Part shown: positions 36,901 to 46,103 of the stretch, piece by piece
Position numbering within the stretch: the stretch's first letter is position 1
How the letters are laid out: every line of letters begins with the position of its first letter
Assembly: GCA_024742815.1 (NCBI GenBank)
Contig: JANSXX010000006.1
Location: forward strand, 124,001-188,000
DNA length: 64,000 nt
Origin: HXMU1420-13 sp024742815
Lineage (GTDB): Bacteria > Bacteroidota > Rhodothermia > Balneolales > Balneolaceae
Reading direction: 5' to 3'
The notes under the pieces: generated by a model
What the model saw: the letters and a program-made list of their open reading frames with translations, nothing else
Told to the model about the DNA's origin: nothing
The model's database searches: none
Made by a program: the position numbers and the translations under genes

Positions 36901-39900
36901 CAGCTCAAACAACCTATCAAACTACGCTTGTTTGTACGGATGGTGGCTTTGTTTCAGGATGGATTGATTTTGATCAATCAGGAAGCTTCGATCCCAATGA
37001 ATTTGCGAAGACAGTGTGTTCATCAGGCAGTGCCACATTAACATGGACCGGCATTTCTGGATTAGTTACCGGAACTACTGCTGCTCGTTTCCGAATTGCC
37101 AGCTCTCAAGCACAAGTTGCAGTTCCAACCGGTTTTGCATTTGATGGAGAAGTGGAAGATTTCAACATTAATATTATTCCACCACCGCTTCCCGATTTAG
37201 AAATTGCTAAAACAGTTAATAATTCTAATCCGGTCATAGGCGAAACCATCACTTATACTTTGTCTGTTACAAATCCGGGCGTATTTAAAGCCACAGGAAT
37301 TAGAGTTACGGATCAATTGCCAAGTGGAGTTACTTTTGTTTCCGCTACGGCATCGCAGGGTTCATTTAATGCATCAAGCGGAATTTGGAATATTGGGACG
37401 TTGGCTGAAGGTGACACAACAACTGTAACCTTATCGATTAATGCCACTGTTAATTCAGGTACCTTAGGTAATACAATTATCAATAATGCTTCCATTACAG
37501 CTTTAAATGAAACTGATCCTGAACTAAATAATAATTCCGCATCCGTAGGGATTACGGTAGTTCCGGAATCGGCTGATATTGCAATTTCAAAAATCGTAGA
37601 TGATGCAACAGCGATTGAGGCGCAGGATCTTGTATTCACTGTAATTGTAACAAATAATGGCCCAAAATCAGCAACCAACCTAAAAATCCAGGATCAAATT
37701 CCTAGTGGATTAACCTATGTTTCTTCAACGCCAAGCGTGGGAACGTATACGGTTGGCACAGGAATCTGGGATATAGGTACACTCGGTAATGGCGCTCAGG
37801 CAACCTTAGTGTTGAATGCTACAGTAAATCCCAATACCGAAGGTAGCACCATCACGAATACTGCTAATTTAAGCTCAATGGATCAAATTGATCCGAACGC
37901 CACTAACAACACAGGCAGTGTAGATGTTGATGTGATTGTTGCCGGTTTCCCACAATCATGTTCCGAGTTACCCAACTTAATATTTGAAGGTAATTCGTTA
38001 ATCTCAGGTTCAGGTGGACAGGTAGGAGCCGTTTACTTATTCGAAGATATTACGACCGGAGTAGATGCAGAGATTGAAATCTTAGCTATAAACAACGCTT
38101 ATTTAAATGCATTTGACGCTAGTATTTCTGGCGACTTCGATAATTTTCAACCTGAAATTGGGGTTGTAAACGATGCTCTTCCTGAAGGTTATATCGATTT
38201 CGAAATCAGATTCTTACAAGCGAATACTCAAAACCCAAAGTATTTGACCTATGCCGCTTCTGCTATAGATATTGACGGAAACAATCTTAAGGAATTTGTT
38301 GGTTTCCAGAGGCTTACTACTTTTACTGTGGAGCAAGCCACAAATTTAATTGTTGGTAGCGAAGGCATTTACACCACCTTTAGAGCACCTGGTAATACCG
38401 AAGCGCCCGGCGTAGATACAACTGTTACTGAAAACTTAGTATACACCACGTATACAAATGAGCCGAAGTTCAGATATCGTGCCGGTATAAAAGATCCTGT
38501 AAATACAACGCGACGTCAGTTTTCATTAGGATTTAGTCCATGTATTATCAATGGATTTACCAATCCAACATCCACCAATATTGTAGATCTTGGTATTACT
38601 AAAGCTGTAAATGACAACACACCAAACGAAGGTGATAATGTTACGTTTACCATTCAGGTTTCGAATCTACAAGGTAACTCGGTAGGGGATGTTGAAGTAA
38701 CAGATCAGCTGCCGGGTGATTTAACCTTTGTAAGTGCCACAGCTAGTCAAGGTACGTTCAATAATGGAACGGGAATTTGGGATGTGGGTACTCTTGCCGG
38801 TGCTCAAAATGCCACACTTACCATTGTTGCTTCTGTTGATAATAACACTGCCGGAAACAGTTTCACAAACACTGCCACCATTACCGATTTCACCGGTACG
38901 GATGGCAATGTGAACAACAACTCGGCCTTCGTGAATATGGTGGTAAATGATCCACAGGTAACCTCCTGTACCGATCCACCTACCTTCAATTTCTTCACTC
39001 AAACGTTAGAGCAAGGGGTTCCAAATCAAGTTAATGCGATTTATAGATTCTCAAATGTAGCTTCCGGCGTTGATGCCTTGGTAAAGATTATCTCCATAAA
39101 TAATGCAACGCTTGATAACATTGATGACAATGGAATTGCGAATTCGAATGCAAACTTTAGTCCGCTCTTCACAGCATTACAAGGCGGCGGCTTTATCGAT
39201 TGGGAAATCAAGTTTGTAGCTACGGGAACAACAAATCCTGTTAAACGTGATTTTGCACTTACCGGTCTAGATATTGATGGATTCAATGCAGGTAGCGGCC
39301 GAACCATTCAGGATTACTTAGGATTTTCACAAAACCAATCCAATACGGTACAATCAGGTAACAATCTACTTGAAACTACATCCGGACCATTTCAAGTATT
39401 TCAATCATCAACCACAACAGACGGTAGCGGATCATTTGATATCGATCACATGGCTTACATCGTCTACAATTACACTTCAGAATTCCGAATTAGAACAGGT
39501 TCTGTAACCGGTGGTACTTACAGTGATGACCGATTGGTAGACATCGACTTTACACCATGTAGAAATCAGGATTTCACGAATCCGGTTACCACAACCAGAG
39601 ACGCAGATATTCAGGTTGTAAAAACAGTGGATGAACCAAATCCGCTGGAAGGGGAAACCATCAACTTTACTATTTCTGTTACAAATAATGGACCAGAAAG
39701 AGCTACCGAAGTTGATATCAATGAGACACTTCCAACGGGATTAACTCTCGTGCAATCTACCCCGAGCGTAGGTAATTACAATCAATTAACCAATATTTGG
39801 ACAGTTGGAACCCTGAATAATGGGACTTCTGCCACGCTTCAAATCGAAGCTACGGTTAACTCAAACATTCAGGCCGATTCGCTCATCAATAAGGCATTTG

Positions 39901-42900
39901 TACAAGGTTTGAACCAGGTGGATCCAAATATTTCGAACGATACTTCTGCGGTAGTTATAAAAGTTGGTGTTGAGTTAGAGGGAGTTGTCTTTCAGGATAT
40001 TACCGGAAACGGATTCAGCGAAGACCTTACGTTTAATGACGCTGCCGGAGATCAGCAAGCTCTTGAAAATGTAGAAGTACATTTATTTAAAGATGGTGGT
40101 GATGGCACCCCTGATGGAAATGATGATACTTTAGTTGGAAGTACCACTACAAACAATCTGGGAGAGTACACGTTCAAAATTGGTGATGATGCCGATTATT
40201 GGGTAGTTGTAGATTCCAAAACCGGTGAGTTAACGGATGGAAGTTCGTGGGGTGAGCAAACCTACGGCCCGATTGGTGGATATTGTGAGGATGGCGCTGG
40301 TAACGTGGTTGTAAAAACAGCAGCCGGACAATGTTTTGGTGGGCGAAGAGGAGATCAATCTGATAATATTTCAACTACGCCGGTACCTTCAGATCTTCCA
40401 AATGCAGAGCACTTGGCTAAAGTAACCATTAGTGGAGCAGGTGTGTCCGATATCGATTTTGGTTTCAGTTTTAATGTGGTTACGAATACTGACGATGGCG
40501 ATGACGACGGTAGTTCAAATCGTAGTATTCAAGGTTCTTTGCGACAGTTCATCACCAATGCCAATCAAATATCCGGCGCAAATACTATGCGATTTGTACC
40601 ATCTGTACCAACAAATTCTGCAGGAAGTGGTGGAAATTGGTGGACAACTATGCTCACTGCTGAACTTCCGGCAATCGTGGATCCGTTAACAACCATTGCC
40701 GGTACAGCGTATCTAAATACAGCTCCAAAAACTATTCGAGATGATAATCCAGGTAGCATTGGAACCGGAGGTTCAGTTGGGGTAGATAATCTTGCCGGAA
40801 ATACTACTACGCGAAAAGAATTTGAAGTGAATCTCGCTGATGTAGGTTCAAATGCTTTGTTAGTAAATGCTACAGGTGCTTATACCATTAGAAATGTAGC
40901 ACTTTATAACAATAGTACCGGAATTCGTGTGCAAGCGGGTAATAATGGATTATTAGAAAAGAATATTATTGGTGCGCGTGCAGATGGAACAGCTCCGGCG
41001 GCCGGATTGCGATTAGAAACCGGAATCGAATTTAATGGAGCGTCTGCCGTTAATCCGTTAATCCAGGAAAACTACATTGCTTTCTTAAATGGAAGTGGTA
41101 TTAAATCAACCAATCAAGCTTCTGTGTTGAATGTGTTCAAAAATGAGTTATTCCAAGTTGGTTTAGCCGGAACCAATACCAATGGAATCGAAGGAATTGG
41201 AACATGGACCATCCAACAAAACCGAATTCATGAAGTTGGAAATGGATCAAGTTCAGCCATAAATGGTGGGCATGGTATAGAAATTGGTAGCGAATCCGGA
41301 ACTTCATCAAATAATACCATCAGAAATAATAGTATTTATAATAATGCTGTAAGTGGTATAACTGTTTTAAATGGAGTTACGGCATCGGTGATCGAAAGAA
41401 ATGAGATTTATCAAAATGGTACGAATTACTCAGCGTCAGGTACCAAATTGGGAGCCGGTGTAAAACTAGCTACACCAAATGGAGTAACCCAAAGTGGTGT
41501 TCGAATCGGAAGAAATAAATTTTACGATAACTACGGAATTGCCATCGATTTAGTAATTGCCGGAACCGGTCAAGCGGATGGCGTTAATCCCAACGACGGT
41601 GTGCTTGTTTCTGCAACAAATACACCAAACCGTGGACTCGATTATCCGGTGTTTACTCTTACTACTTTGGAAAATGGAATCTTGCATGTAGAAGGATATG
41701 TAGGAACCACAAGTACAAAACTGAGCGGTACGTATACCATTCAAATCTATAAAGCTGATGACGACGGCGACAGCAATGCCTTAATTGAAGTTGGAGGAAG
41801 TTTATCACGTCCACATGGCGAAGGTCGGGATTTGATTGGTGTAATTACAACCAGTGCTAACGGTTCATTTAACACCGACATTCCTGTACCCGGCAATGTT
41901 AGTTTAGCCTTCAATGATAGAGTTACGGCGATTGCAATTAGTTCTGTGAACAACACCTCCGAGTTCAGTGCCAATTCGAGAGTTATTCCAACCGGTGTTA
42001 CCGTAAGTGGTTTTGTATATAACGATGCTAATCACAACATGATAAAAGATGGGGGCGAATCGGGCATAGAAAATGTGACTGTTGTACTTTACAACACTCA
42101 ACAGAACAACTGTAAGAGTGTGCTTACAAACTCAAATGGATTCTATGAATTCACAAATGTGTTAAATGGTACATACGATTTGATTGAGGCATTCGGCCAA
42201 AGTGTTCCAACTCCTGATATTTGTACTCCTGCGGCAAACGATCCCGATGATTTTATCTCAACTACACCGAATCTTAGAACCGTAACAGTAAATAATTTAC
42301 CGGCTATTCAGGATTTTGGTGATTTTGAAGGTTCGAAAATTACGGGAACAGTATTTAATGATAATGGAATCTCAAGCGGTACTGCGAACGATGGGATCAA
42401 AAACGGCGGTGAAGGTGGATTATCAACCAGAATTGTACGCGCTTTAGATGCAAACGATGTATTGATTGAACAAACTACTTCTGCCGCAAATGGTACCTAT
42501 TCGTTGTATGTTCCAAAATCGGTAGTGGGAGATGGAGGTACCGTCAAAATTAAAGAAACCGATGGAGCCGAGTTTATAACCACCGGCGGAAGCGTTGGCA
42601 CCACAGGCGGAACCTACACCATTGGAAACGATCAAACTGTATTTATCAATACCGTTGGAACAGAATATACCGGTGTAGATTTTGCCAATGTTCAGGTTTC
42701 GACATTGCTTACGGATGGCTCTAAGTCGACCCAACCCGGAGCAGTAGCAACATTTACCCATTTGTTTACCGCTCAAACTGCAGGAACCGTAGCATTTACT
42801 ACTAACTCAGTAAATAACCCGAATATTAACTTCCCGGTAGTTCTAACTCGCGACTTAAATTGTGATGGAGATCCGGATCAAGGTGAGCCGATTTTATCAA

Positions 42901-43397
42901 GTAGTGATAATATTTCTGTAACAGCTGGGCAGGCAATATGTCTTGTAGTTAGGGTAAATGTACCAAATGGCGTGAACGACGGTGCTACGAGTACAACCAC
43001 AGTTACTGCAACCATGGTTTATGCAAATAGCGCCACAAATATACAACAGGTACTTACCCGTACAGATATTGTAACAGTAAGTACAACCGACGGGGGATTA
43101 GTAATTATTAAAGCCGTTGACAAAGCTCAAGCTATGCCGGGAGATACACTAACGTACACTATTAATTACGAGAATTTAGGGGATGAGCCCATCTCTCAAG
43201 TAGAGGTTGTAGATGAAGTGCCTGCTTATACCACCTATTTCTCGAGCTCTTGTGGTGCGTTACCAACAGGATTTACCAACTGTAATATTTTGGCACCATC
43301 GGTTGGAATCAGAGGAACAATAAAATGGACGTTTACAGGGGTACTTCAACCGGGTGAAACCGGCGCTGTAAGCTATAAAGTATTAATAGATAACTAA
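33990..43397 (+). CDS. Giant secreted mosaic surface protein (3135 aa; DUF2341-LamG-SwmB-GEVED-DUF11-beta-helix-SdrD)
   Basis: This is the largest gene in the window, 2 bases after the previous one. A signal peptide (cut before Gln in LWAQPAG) precedes a DUF2341 domain (about 45-150) and a LamG/concanavalin-like domain (about 155-370, DEVKISNVARSANWI). SwmB-like and Fn3-like repeats follow (about 385-680), then a GEVED domain ending near 1060 (FDGEVEDFNI). Four DUF11 domains are interleaved with two copies of a Cys-bounded module of about 195 residues (1324-1518 and 1660-1857). After these come an SdrD-B-like domain near 1990, a right-handed beta-helix (about 2165-2540) introduced by a SLRQFITNAN motif, two more SdrD-type domains, and a terminal DUF11 ending SYKVLIDN. 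Met9 and Met15 are alternative starts. No type 9 sorting domain is visible. It looks like a long adhesin or surface fibre; the ligand is unknown. Confidence 0.85.
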   Translation: MKVWEIQYMERIFGMISFRKTAKKVLFGLLLGLLSTVSLWAQPAGYLFYKPITLNGSQIQGTHTNFPVLISITDPDLAANARSDGFDIVFTTSASSTSILDHQIESYNSSTGQLIAWVKVPNLPDAGTTIYMFYGNSSVSSSQSTPNTWSNNFRLVYHMGSNFNDAGPNAKNGTNNGTINATGKIGNARRFDGNNDYIAINDFYNASGNQQVTVSAWIKTSDGGDQIIASYDRNEYWRFEINGNGGGTGQLGWDVFTSAGQIDFGSNATVNNNAWRHVTGVYNNGAVRIYIDGVQNSNTTQGSSFGTGTTRYGYIGVGSESNTFDGNKGPSSYFNGDMDEVKISNVARSANWIRTEFNNQNTPGTFHTVGAQTAIDQTPPTLETAEASADSVILNYNEILDQTSIPSTSSYTVNIGGSPVTISSVSISNDSVFVLLQNPVSPSDIITLSYTAGANPVRDVSLNNVANLTNTTVTNLDASDLPSPPIDITATAVANGNIEITFDDVDGTPNIASYSIKRGTAEGGPYTQIGTVTDNESANYTFTDTNTSDGTEFFYVITSTNTNSTESSNSEELSATADATNPTLELISVSASVVTLDYDELMDIGSVPASGDFTVNLNSNPVSVTDVNVSGSRVILEIDPEAVAGDNVTVSYSIGSNPIRDEAQNQATAFSTITATNNTPGSGTFGPDPCPIVNGKDVAWSCFSGIFNGTSMTANVGGLDIATVTAATGSATTFAPNALQQWSSGAFSGDQFNGPQANPSGTAGDATSLDINIPGSIPSDALVLSLNRLRPTSGAGTSYTLEAYDGSNNKLTINDWITGQGLDGGVCTNNVVLNYTNGNTTIEFQPTISGNQSCASSSTPIWFRITDDNVERIELRKVATGADNIHIGLGVVADFGDADATYGTEYDGSGVPPAFHLLNNGSPNLVFLGAGVDGDGNGIPTANSNGDDTESSTIGGGDDEDAISLLADINTAQTTYQTTLVCTDGGFVSGWIDFDQSGSFDPNEFAKTVCSSGSATLTWTGISGLVTGTTAARFRIASSQAQVAVPTGFAFDGEVEDFNINIIPPPLPDLEIAKTVNNSNPVIGETITYTLSVTNPGVFKATGIRVTDQLPSGVTFVSATASQGSFNASSGIWNIGTLAEGDTTTVTLSINATVNSGTLGNTIINNASITALNETDPELNNNSASVGITVVPESADIAISKIVDDATAIEAQDLVFTVIVTNNGPKSATNLKIQDQIPSGLTYVSSTPSVGTYTVGTGIWDIGTLGNGAQATLVLNATVNPNTEGSTITNTANLSSMDQIDPNATNNTGSVDVDVIVAGFPQSCSELPNLIFEGNSLISGSGGQVGAVYLFEDITTGVDAEIEILAINNAYLNAFDASISGDFDNFQPEIGVVNDALPEGYIDFEIRFLQANTQNPKYLTYAASAIDIDGNNLKEFVGFQRLTTFTVEQATNLIVGSEGIYTTFRAPGNTEAPGVDTTVTENLVYTTYTNEPKFRYRAGIKDPVNTTRRQFSLGFSPCIINGFTNPTSTNIVDLGITKAVNDNTPNEGDNVTFTIQVSNLQGNSVGDVEVTDQLPGDLTFVSATASQGTFNNGTGIWDVGTLAGAQNATLTIVASVDNNTAGNSFTNTATITDFTGTDGNVNNNSAFVNMVVNDPQVTSCTDPPTFNFFTQTLEQGVPNQVNAIYRFSNVASGVDALVKIISINNATLDNIDDNGIANSNANFSPLFTALQGGGFIDWEIKFVATGTTNPVKRDFALTGLDIDGFNAGSGRTIQDYLGFSQNQSNTVQSGNNLLETTSGPFQVFQSSTTTDGSGSFDIDHMAYIVYNYTSEFRIRTGSVTGGTYSDDRLVDIDFTPCRNQDFTNPVTTTRDADIQVVKTVDEPNPLEGETINFTISVTNNGPERATEVDINETLPTGLTLVQSTPSVGNYNQLTNIWTVGTLNNGTSATLQIEATVNSNIQADSLINKAFVQGLNQVDPNISNDTSAVVIKVGVELEGVVFQDITGNGFSEDLTFNDAAGDQQALENVEVHLFKDGGDGTPDGNDDTLVGSTTTNNLGEYTFKIGDDADYWVVVDSKTGELTDGSSWGEQTYGPIGGYCEDGAGNVVVKTAAGQCFGGRRGDQSDNISTTPVPSDLPNAEHLAKVTISGAGVSDIDFGFSFNVVTNTDDGDDDGSSNRSIQGSLRQFITNANQISGANTMRFVPSVPTNSAGSGGNWWTTMLTAELPAIVDPLTTIAGTAYLNTAPKTIRDDNPGSIGTGGSVGVDNLAGNTTTRKEFEVNLADVGSNALLVNATGAYTIRNVALYNNSTGIRVQAGNNGLLEKNIIGARADGTAPAAGLRLETGIEFNGASAVNPLIQENYIAFLNGSGIKSTNQASVLNVFKNELFQVGLAGTNTNGIEGIGTWTIQQNRIHEVGNGSSSAINGGHGIEIGSESGTSSNNTIRNNSIYNNAVSGITVLNGVTASVIERNEIYQNGTNYSASGTKLGAGVKLATPNGVTQSGVRIGRNKFYDNYGIAIDLVIAGTGQADGVNPNDGVLVSATNTPNRGLDYPVFTLTTLENGILHVEGYVGTTSTKLSGTYTIQIYKADDDGDSNALIEVGGSLSRPHGEGRDLIGVITTSANGSFNTDIPVPGNVSLAFNDRVTAIAISSVNNTSEFSANSRVIPTGVTVSGFVYNDANHNMIKDGGESGIENVTVVLYNTQQNNCKSVLTNSNGFYEFTNVLNGTYDLIEAFGQSVPTPDICTPAANDPDDFISTTPNLRTVTVNNLPAIQDFGDFEGSKITGTVFNDNGISSGTANDGIKNGGEGGLSTRIVRALDANDVLIEQTTSAANGTYSLYVPKSVVGDGGTVKIKETDGAEFITTGGSVGTTGGTYTIGNDQTVFINTVGTEYTGVDFANVQVSTLLTDGSKSTQPGAVATFTHLFTAQTAGTVAFTTNSVNNPNINFPVVLTRDLNCDGDPDQGEPILSSSDNISVTAGQAICLVVRVNVPNGVNDGATSTTTVTATMVYANSATNIQQVLTRTDIVTVSTTDGGLVIIKAVDKAQAMPGDTLTYTINYENLGDEPISQVEVVDEVPAYTTYFSSSCGALPTGFTNCNILAPSVGIRGTIKWTFTGVLQPGETGAVSYKVLIDN

Positions 43398-43404
43398 CTA
43401 TAGA

Positions 43405-43800
43405 ATGACAAAAGCAATCAAGCCGGACAAACCGTTGGTTTTTATTGTAGAGGATAATCAAGCCTATCGCTTGTTATTGGGCAAAGTATTGGAAAAGAGA
43501 GGCTTTTTGGTGATGATGTTTGAACATGGCCGAAAAGCAGTAGACATGTTACAATATGTGCAACCGTCTCTGATTCTTTCAGATATAACCATGCCTTGTA
43601 TGGATGGTTTCGAGCTTCATGTGTATGTGAAAGAAAACTTCGGAAGATTAAATATTCCTTTTGTTTACTTGTCATCTAATACCTCGCAAGAATATATCGA
43701 CAGGGCTACAAAACTAGGTGCGCGAAGGATGTTGGGGAAACCCATCGAACCGGATGCTCTGGCAGAAACTTTAGGTCTGGTTCTTAGCGAATCAAACTAA
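43405..43800 (+). CDS. Stand-alone response-regulator receiver domain
   Basis: This is a 131-aa CheY-like receiver with no output domain. Conserved features are the acidic pair in FIVEDNQAYR, the phospho-acceptor Asp in LILSDITMPCMDG, the Ser/Thr switch in YLSSNT and the Lys in MLGKPIEPD. It starts 7 bases after the stop of the 3135-aa protein and must share its transcript unless a promoter lies inside that gene. Single-domain receivers act as phosphate shuttles or by protein binding. Its placement suggests it controls or senses the surface system, but no cognate kinase is adjacent; the hybrid kinase at 6488-8824 is only a distant candidate. Confidence 0.9.
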   Translation: MTKAIKPDKPLVFIVEDNQAYRLLLGKVLEKRGFLVMMFEHGRKAVDMLQYVQPSLILSDITMPCMDGFELHVYVKENFGRLNIPFVYLSSNTSQEYIDRATKLGARRMLGKPIEPDALAETLGLVLSESN

Positions 43801-43842
43801 TTCTACCATTTATTTTAAACCGTAGCTACACTAAGTTAGGGT

Positions 43843-44580
43843 ATGATTACGCACACCCAAGCCATCATTCTAAAAAGTGTAGATTATCAGGAATCCAGCA
43901 AAATCCTGACGGTATTATCTCAAAAGCACGGTAAAATTGCATTAATTGCGCGCGGAGTTAAACGCCCTAAAAGTAAATTAGCGGGCGTTATCGATATCGG
44001 GAATATATTAGACGTGGTTTACTACTATAAACCTTCCCGAGCAGTACAAAGTTTAACGGAGGCATCTATTCAATCGGGCAGCATGGCCTTTAGAAAAGAT
44101 TTTGAAAAAGCTGCAATCCTTTACAGTGTACTTGAGTTAACAGGGCAATTGGTTCACGAAAATGAGGAAAATGAACCTTTATTCAGTTTTCTGTCTGTTT
44201 TCGTAAAATGGTTGAGCAATTCAGAATTTATACACCCTTCCATTTTTGCTTACGTTCAAATTCGATGTGCAGAACTTCTTGGGTTTAATCTAAGCTTCGA
44301 ACAAGCCGATACATTTGAACACATGTTTTTTGATATTTCGCATGGGTTGATATCGAACGAATACCAAACGGAACTTTCTTATACCTTAACCGTGAAACAA
44401 AGTCGGTTTTTGCATCAGGCAATTGGTTCAAAAAGTATGAAAGTATTACAAATTGGATTGTCTGGCTTGGAACTAAAGCAATTAATACATCATTTAGATG
44501 TTTATTATAAGTATCATATCGACGGATACAAGGATCGGAAGTCGGATGCGATTTTTGAACAGATGCTAAAGGATATTTAA
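43843..44580 (+). CDS. recO: DNA repair protein RecO
   Basis: RecO helps load RecA on SSB-coated single-stranded DNA in the RecFOR pathway. The 245-aa protein has the N-terminal OB-fold motif HTQAIILKSVDYQESSKIL ... HGKIALIARGVKRPKSK and the helical C-terminal part, whose zinc-binding cysteines are not conserved (only one Cys, in RCAELLGF). The ending LIHHLDVYYKYHIDGYKDRKS is typical of Bacteroidota-type RecO. The ATG has a TTAGGG stretch just upstream. The last base of its stop codon is the first base of the next ATG (TAATG). Confidence 0.92.
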   Translation: MITHTQAIILKSVDYQESSKILTVLSQKHGKIALIARGVKRPKSKLAGVIDIGNILDVVYYYKPSRAVQSLTEASIQSGSMAFRKDFEKAAILYSVLELTGQLVHENEENEPLFSFLSVFVKWLSNSEFIHPSIFAYVQIRCAELLGFNLSFEQADTFEHMFFDISHGLISNEYQTELSYTLTVKQSRFLHQAIGSKSMKVLQIGLSGLELKQLIHHLDVYYKYHIDGYKDRKSDAIFEQMLKDI

Positions 44581-46103
44581 TGAAAAAAAGAGAACTTTAT
44601 TTAACAGCACTCCTGCTTTTATTGGTAGGAATTTCAATTGGCACCATTATAGCGCTTTACAGCATCAATCCTGAGCTAGCCCCACTAAGTGAAGTAAATG
44701 TAACAGAAGTAACCCGAAGCGAATCGCCATTTATAGAAGATGATGACTTAGCTAATTATGATGCCCGTTTCATTTTTAAAACGATTGCCGAAGAGGTAAC
44801 ACCCACCGTAGTTTATATCGAAACAATCATTCCTGTGAATGTACCGGATGATGAAATGCATAGTTTTAGCGACGAAATTTGGGACCGCTTAATGCCTCAA
44901 CGAGCACGTACTGTAGGATCGGGAGTACTCATTACTACCGATGGCTACATTTTAACTAACTATCACGTAATTGAAGGGGCTGTACGTAATGGACTAAAAG
45001 TTGTGTTAAATGATAAGCGAGAATATCCTGCTCGTTTAGTTGGACAAGATCCCAGTACCGATTTGGCCGTCATCAAAATAAATGCAGAAAATTTACCAGC
45101 AGTTATTATTGGGAACTCAGATACCGTTGATGTTGGAGAATGGGTTCTTGCGATTGGAAATCCATTCAGATTAAGATCAACAGTTACTGCAGGTATTGTA
45201 AGTGCATTAGGGCGCGATGTACAAATTATTAACGATAGAATGCGTATCGAAAGCTTTATCCAAACAGATGCTGCTATTAATAAAGGAAATAGTGGGGGAG
45301 CGCTAGTTAACACTGCCGGTGAGCTGATAGGTATTAATACTGCAATTGCTTCACAAAGCGGAACCTATCAAGGATATGGCTTTGCTGTTCCAAGCAACCT
45401 TGCATTAAAAGTGGCTACTGATATCATAGAATTTGGCGAAGTACAGCGTGGTTTATTAGGTGTTACAATTGCAGCTGTTGATTTCGATCGCGCACAGGAT
45501 ATTGGACTTGGTGAAGTTAAAGGCGTAGAAATTATCGGAACTCCTCAGGATGGAGCTGCTTATAGTGCTGGTTTAAAATCTGGGGATGTTATCCTCTCAG
45601 TTAACGGCCAATCGGTGAATGAATCTAATGAGCTTCAGGAAAAAGTTGCGGTTATGCGTCCTGGCGAATTCGTAGACCTTACCATTTGGAGAAGAGGTGA
45701 TATCTTTAATCTTGATGTGCAGTTAAAGAAATTAGAACCCGCCCCGGTCGAAGAATTAGCTTTTGAAGAAGAACCGATTCTTGAAGATTCTGAGCCGGAA
45801 GAAAATAATACAGGGGTAGATTTCCACGAATTTGATTTAGGTTTCAGAGTAATGGCATTAGCCAAACCGGAAGATAATCAATCATTTGACCTCATTATTT
45901 CGCATGTGTATAAATATTCAGAGGCTTGGAATCGAGGATTAAGAGAATCTCAGACAATTGTAGCAGTGAATGAAGAAACGGTTGAAGATCTACAAACTTT
46001 AGAAGAACTTATTGCAGCACAGCTTTCGTCCAATAATTCAATTATATTGAAAGTTGTAAACGACGAAAACGCAATCGGCTATATTGAGCTTCAGAAAAAT
46101 TAG
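44580..46103 (+). CDS. HtrA/DegP-family periplasmic serine protease
   Basis: This is an envelope protein-quality-control protease of family S1C. The 507-aa protein has an N-terminal membrane anchor or uncleaved signal (about 5-30) and a trypsin-like domain with triad His129 (TNYHVIEGA), Asp161 (STDLAVIKI) and Ser238 (NKGNSGGALVN). A PDZ1 domain (about 293-395, SAGLKSGDVILSVNGQSV) is followed by an acidic linker with a Glu-rich run and a diverged PDZ2 (about 420-505). The gene overlaps recO by one base and the lipoprotein gene follows with no gap. Its position just after the giant surface proteins would suit a role in policing their export, but that is conjecture. Confidence 0.93.
   Translation: MKKRELYLTALLLLLVGISIGTIIALYSINPELAPLSEVNVTEVTRSESPFIEDDDLANYDARFIFKTIAEEVTPTVVYIETIIPVNVPDDEMHSFSDEIWDRLMPQRARTVGSGVLITTDGYILTNYHVIEGAVRNGLKVVLNDKREYPARLVGQDPSTDLAVIKINAENLPAVIIGNSDTVDVGEWVLAIGNPFRLRSTVTAGIVSALGRDVQIINDRMRIESFIQTDAAINKGNSGGALVNTAGELIGINTAIASQSGTYQGYGFAVPSNLALKVATDIIEFGEVQRGLLGVTIAAVDFDRAQDIGLGEVKGVEIIGTPQDGAAYSAGLKSGDVILSVNGQSVNESNELQEKVAVMRPGEFVDLTIWRRGDIFNLDVQLKKLEPAPVEELAFEEEPILEDSEPEENNTGVDFHEFDLGFRVMALAKPEDNQSFDLIISHVYKYSEAWNRGLRESQTIVAVNEETVEDLQTLEELIAAQLSSNNSIILKVVNDENAIGYIELQKN

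Noticed and set aside
43100..43397. Terminal DUF11 domain as a type 9 sorting domain
   Set aside because: It lacks the QNYPNPF start, the GxxVxxL core and the final KKMMxxK-like stretch seen in the S8 protease, and it matches DUF11 throughout.
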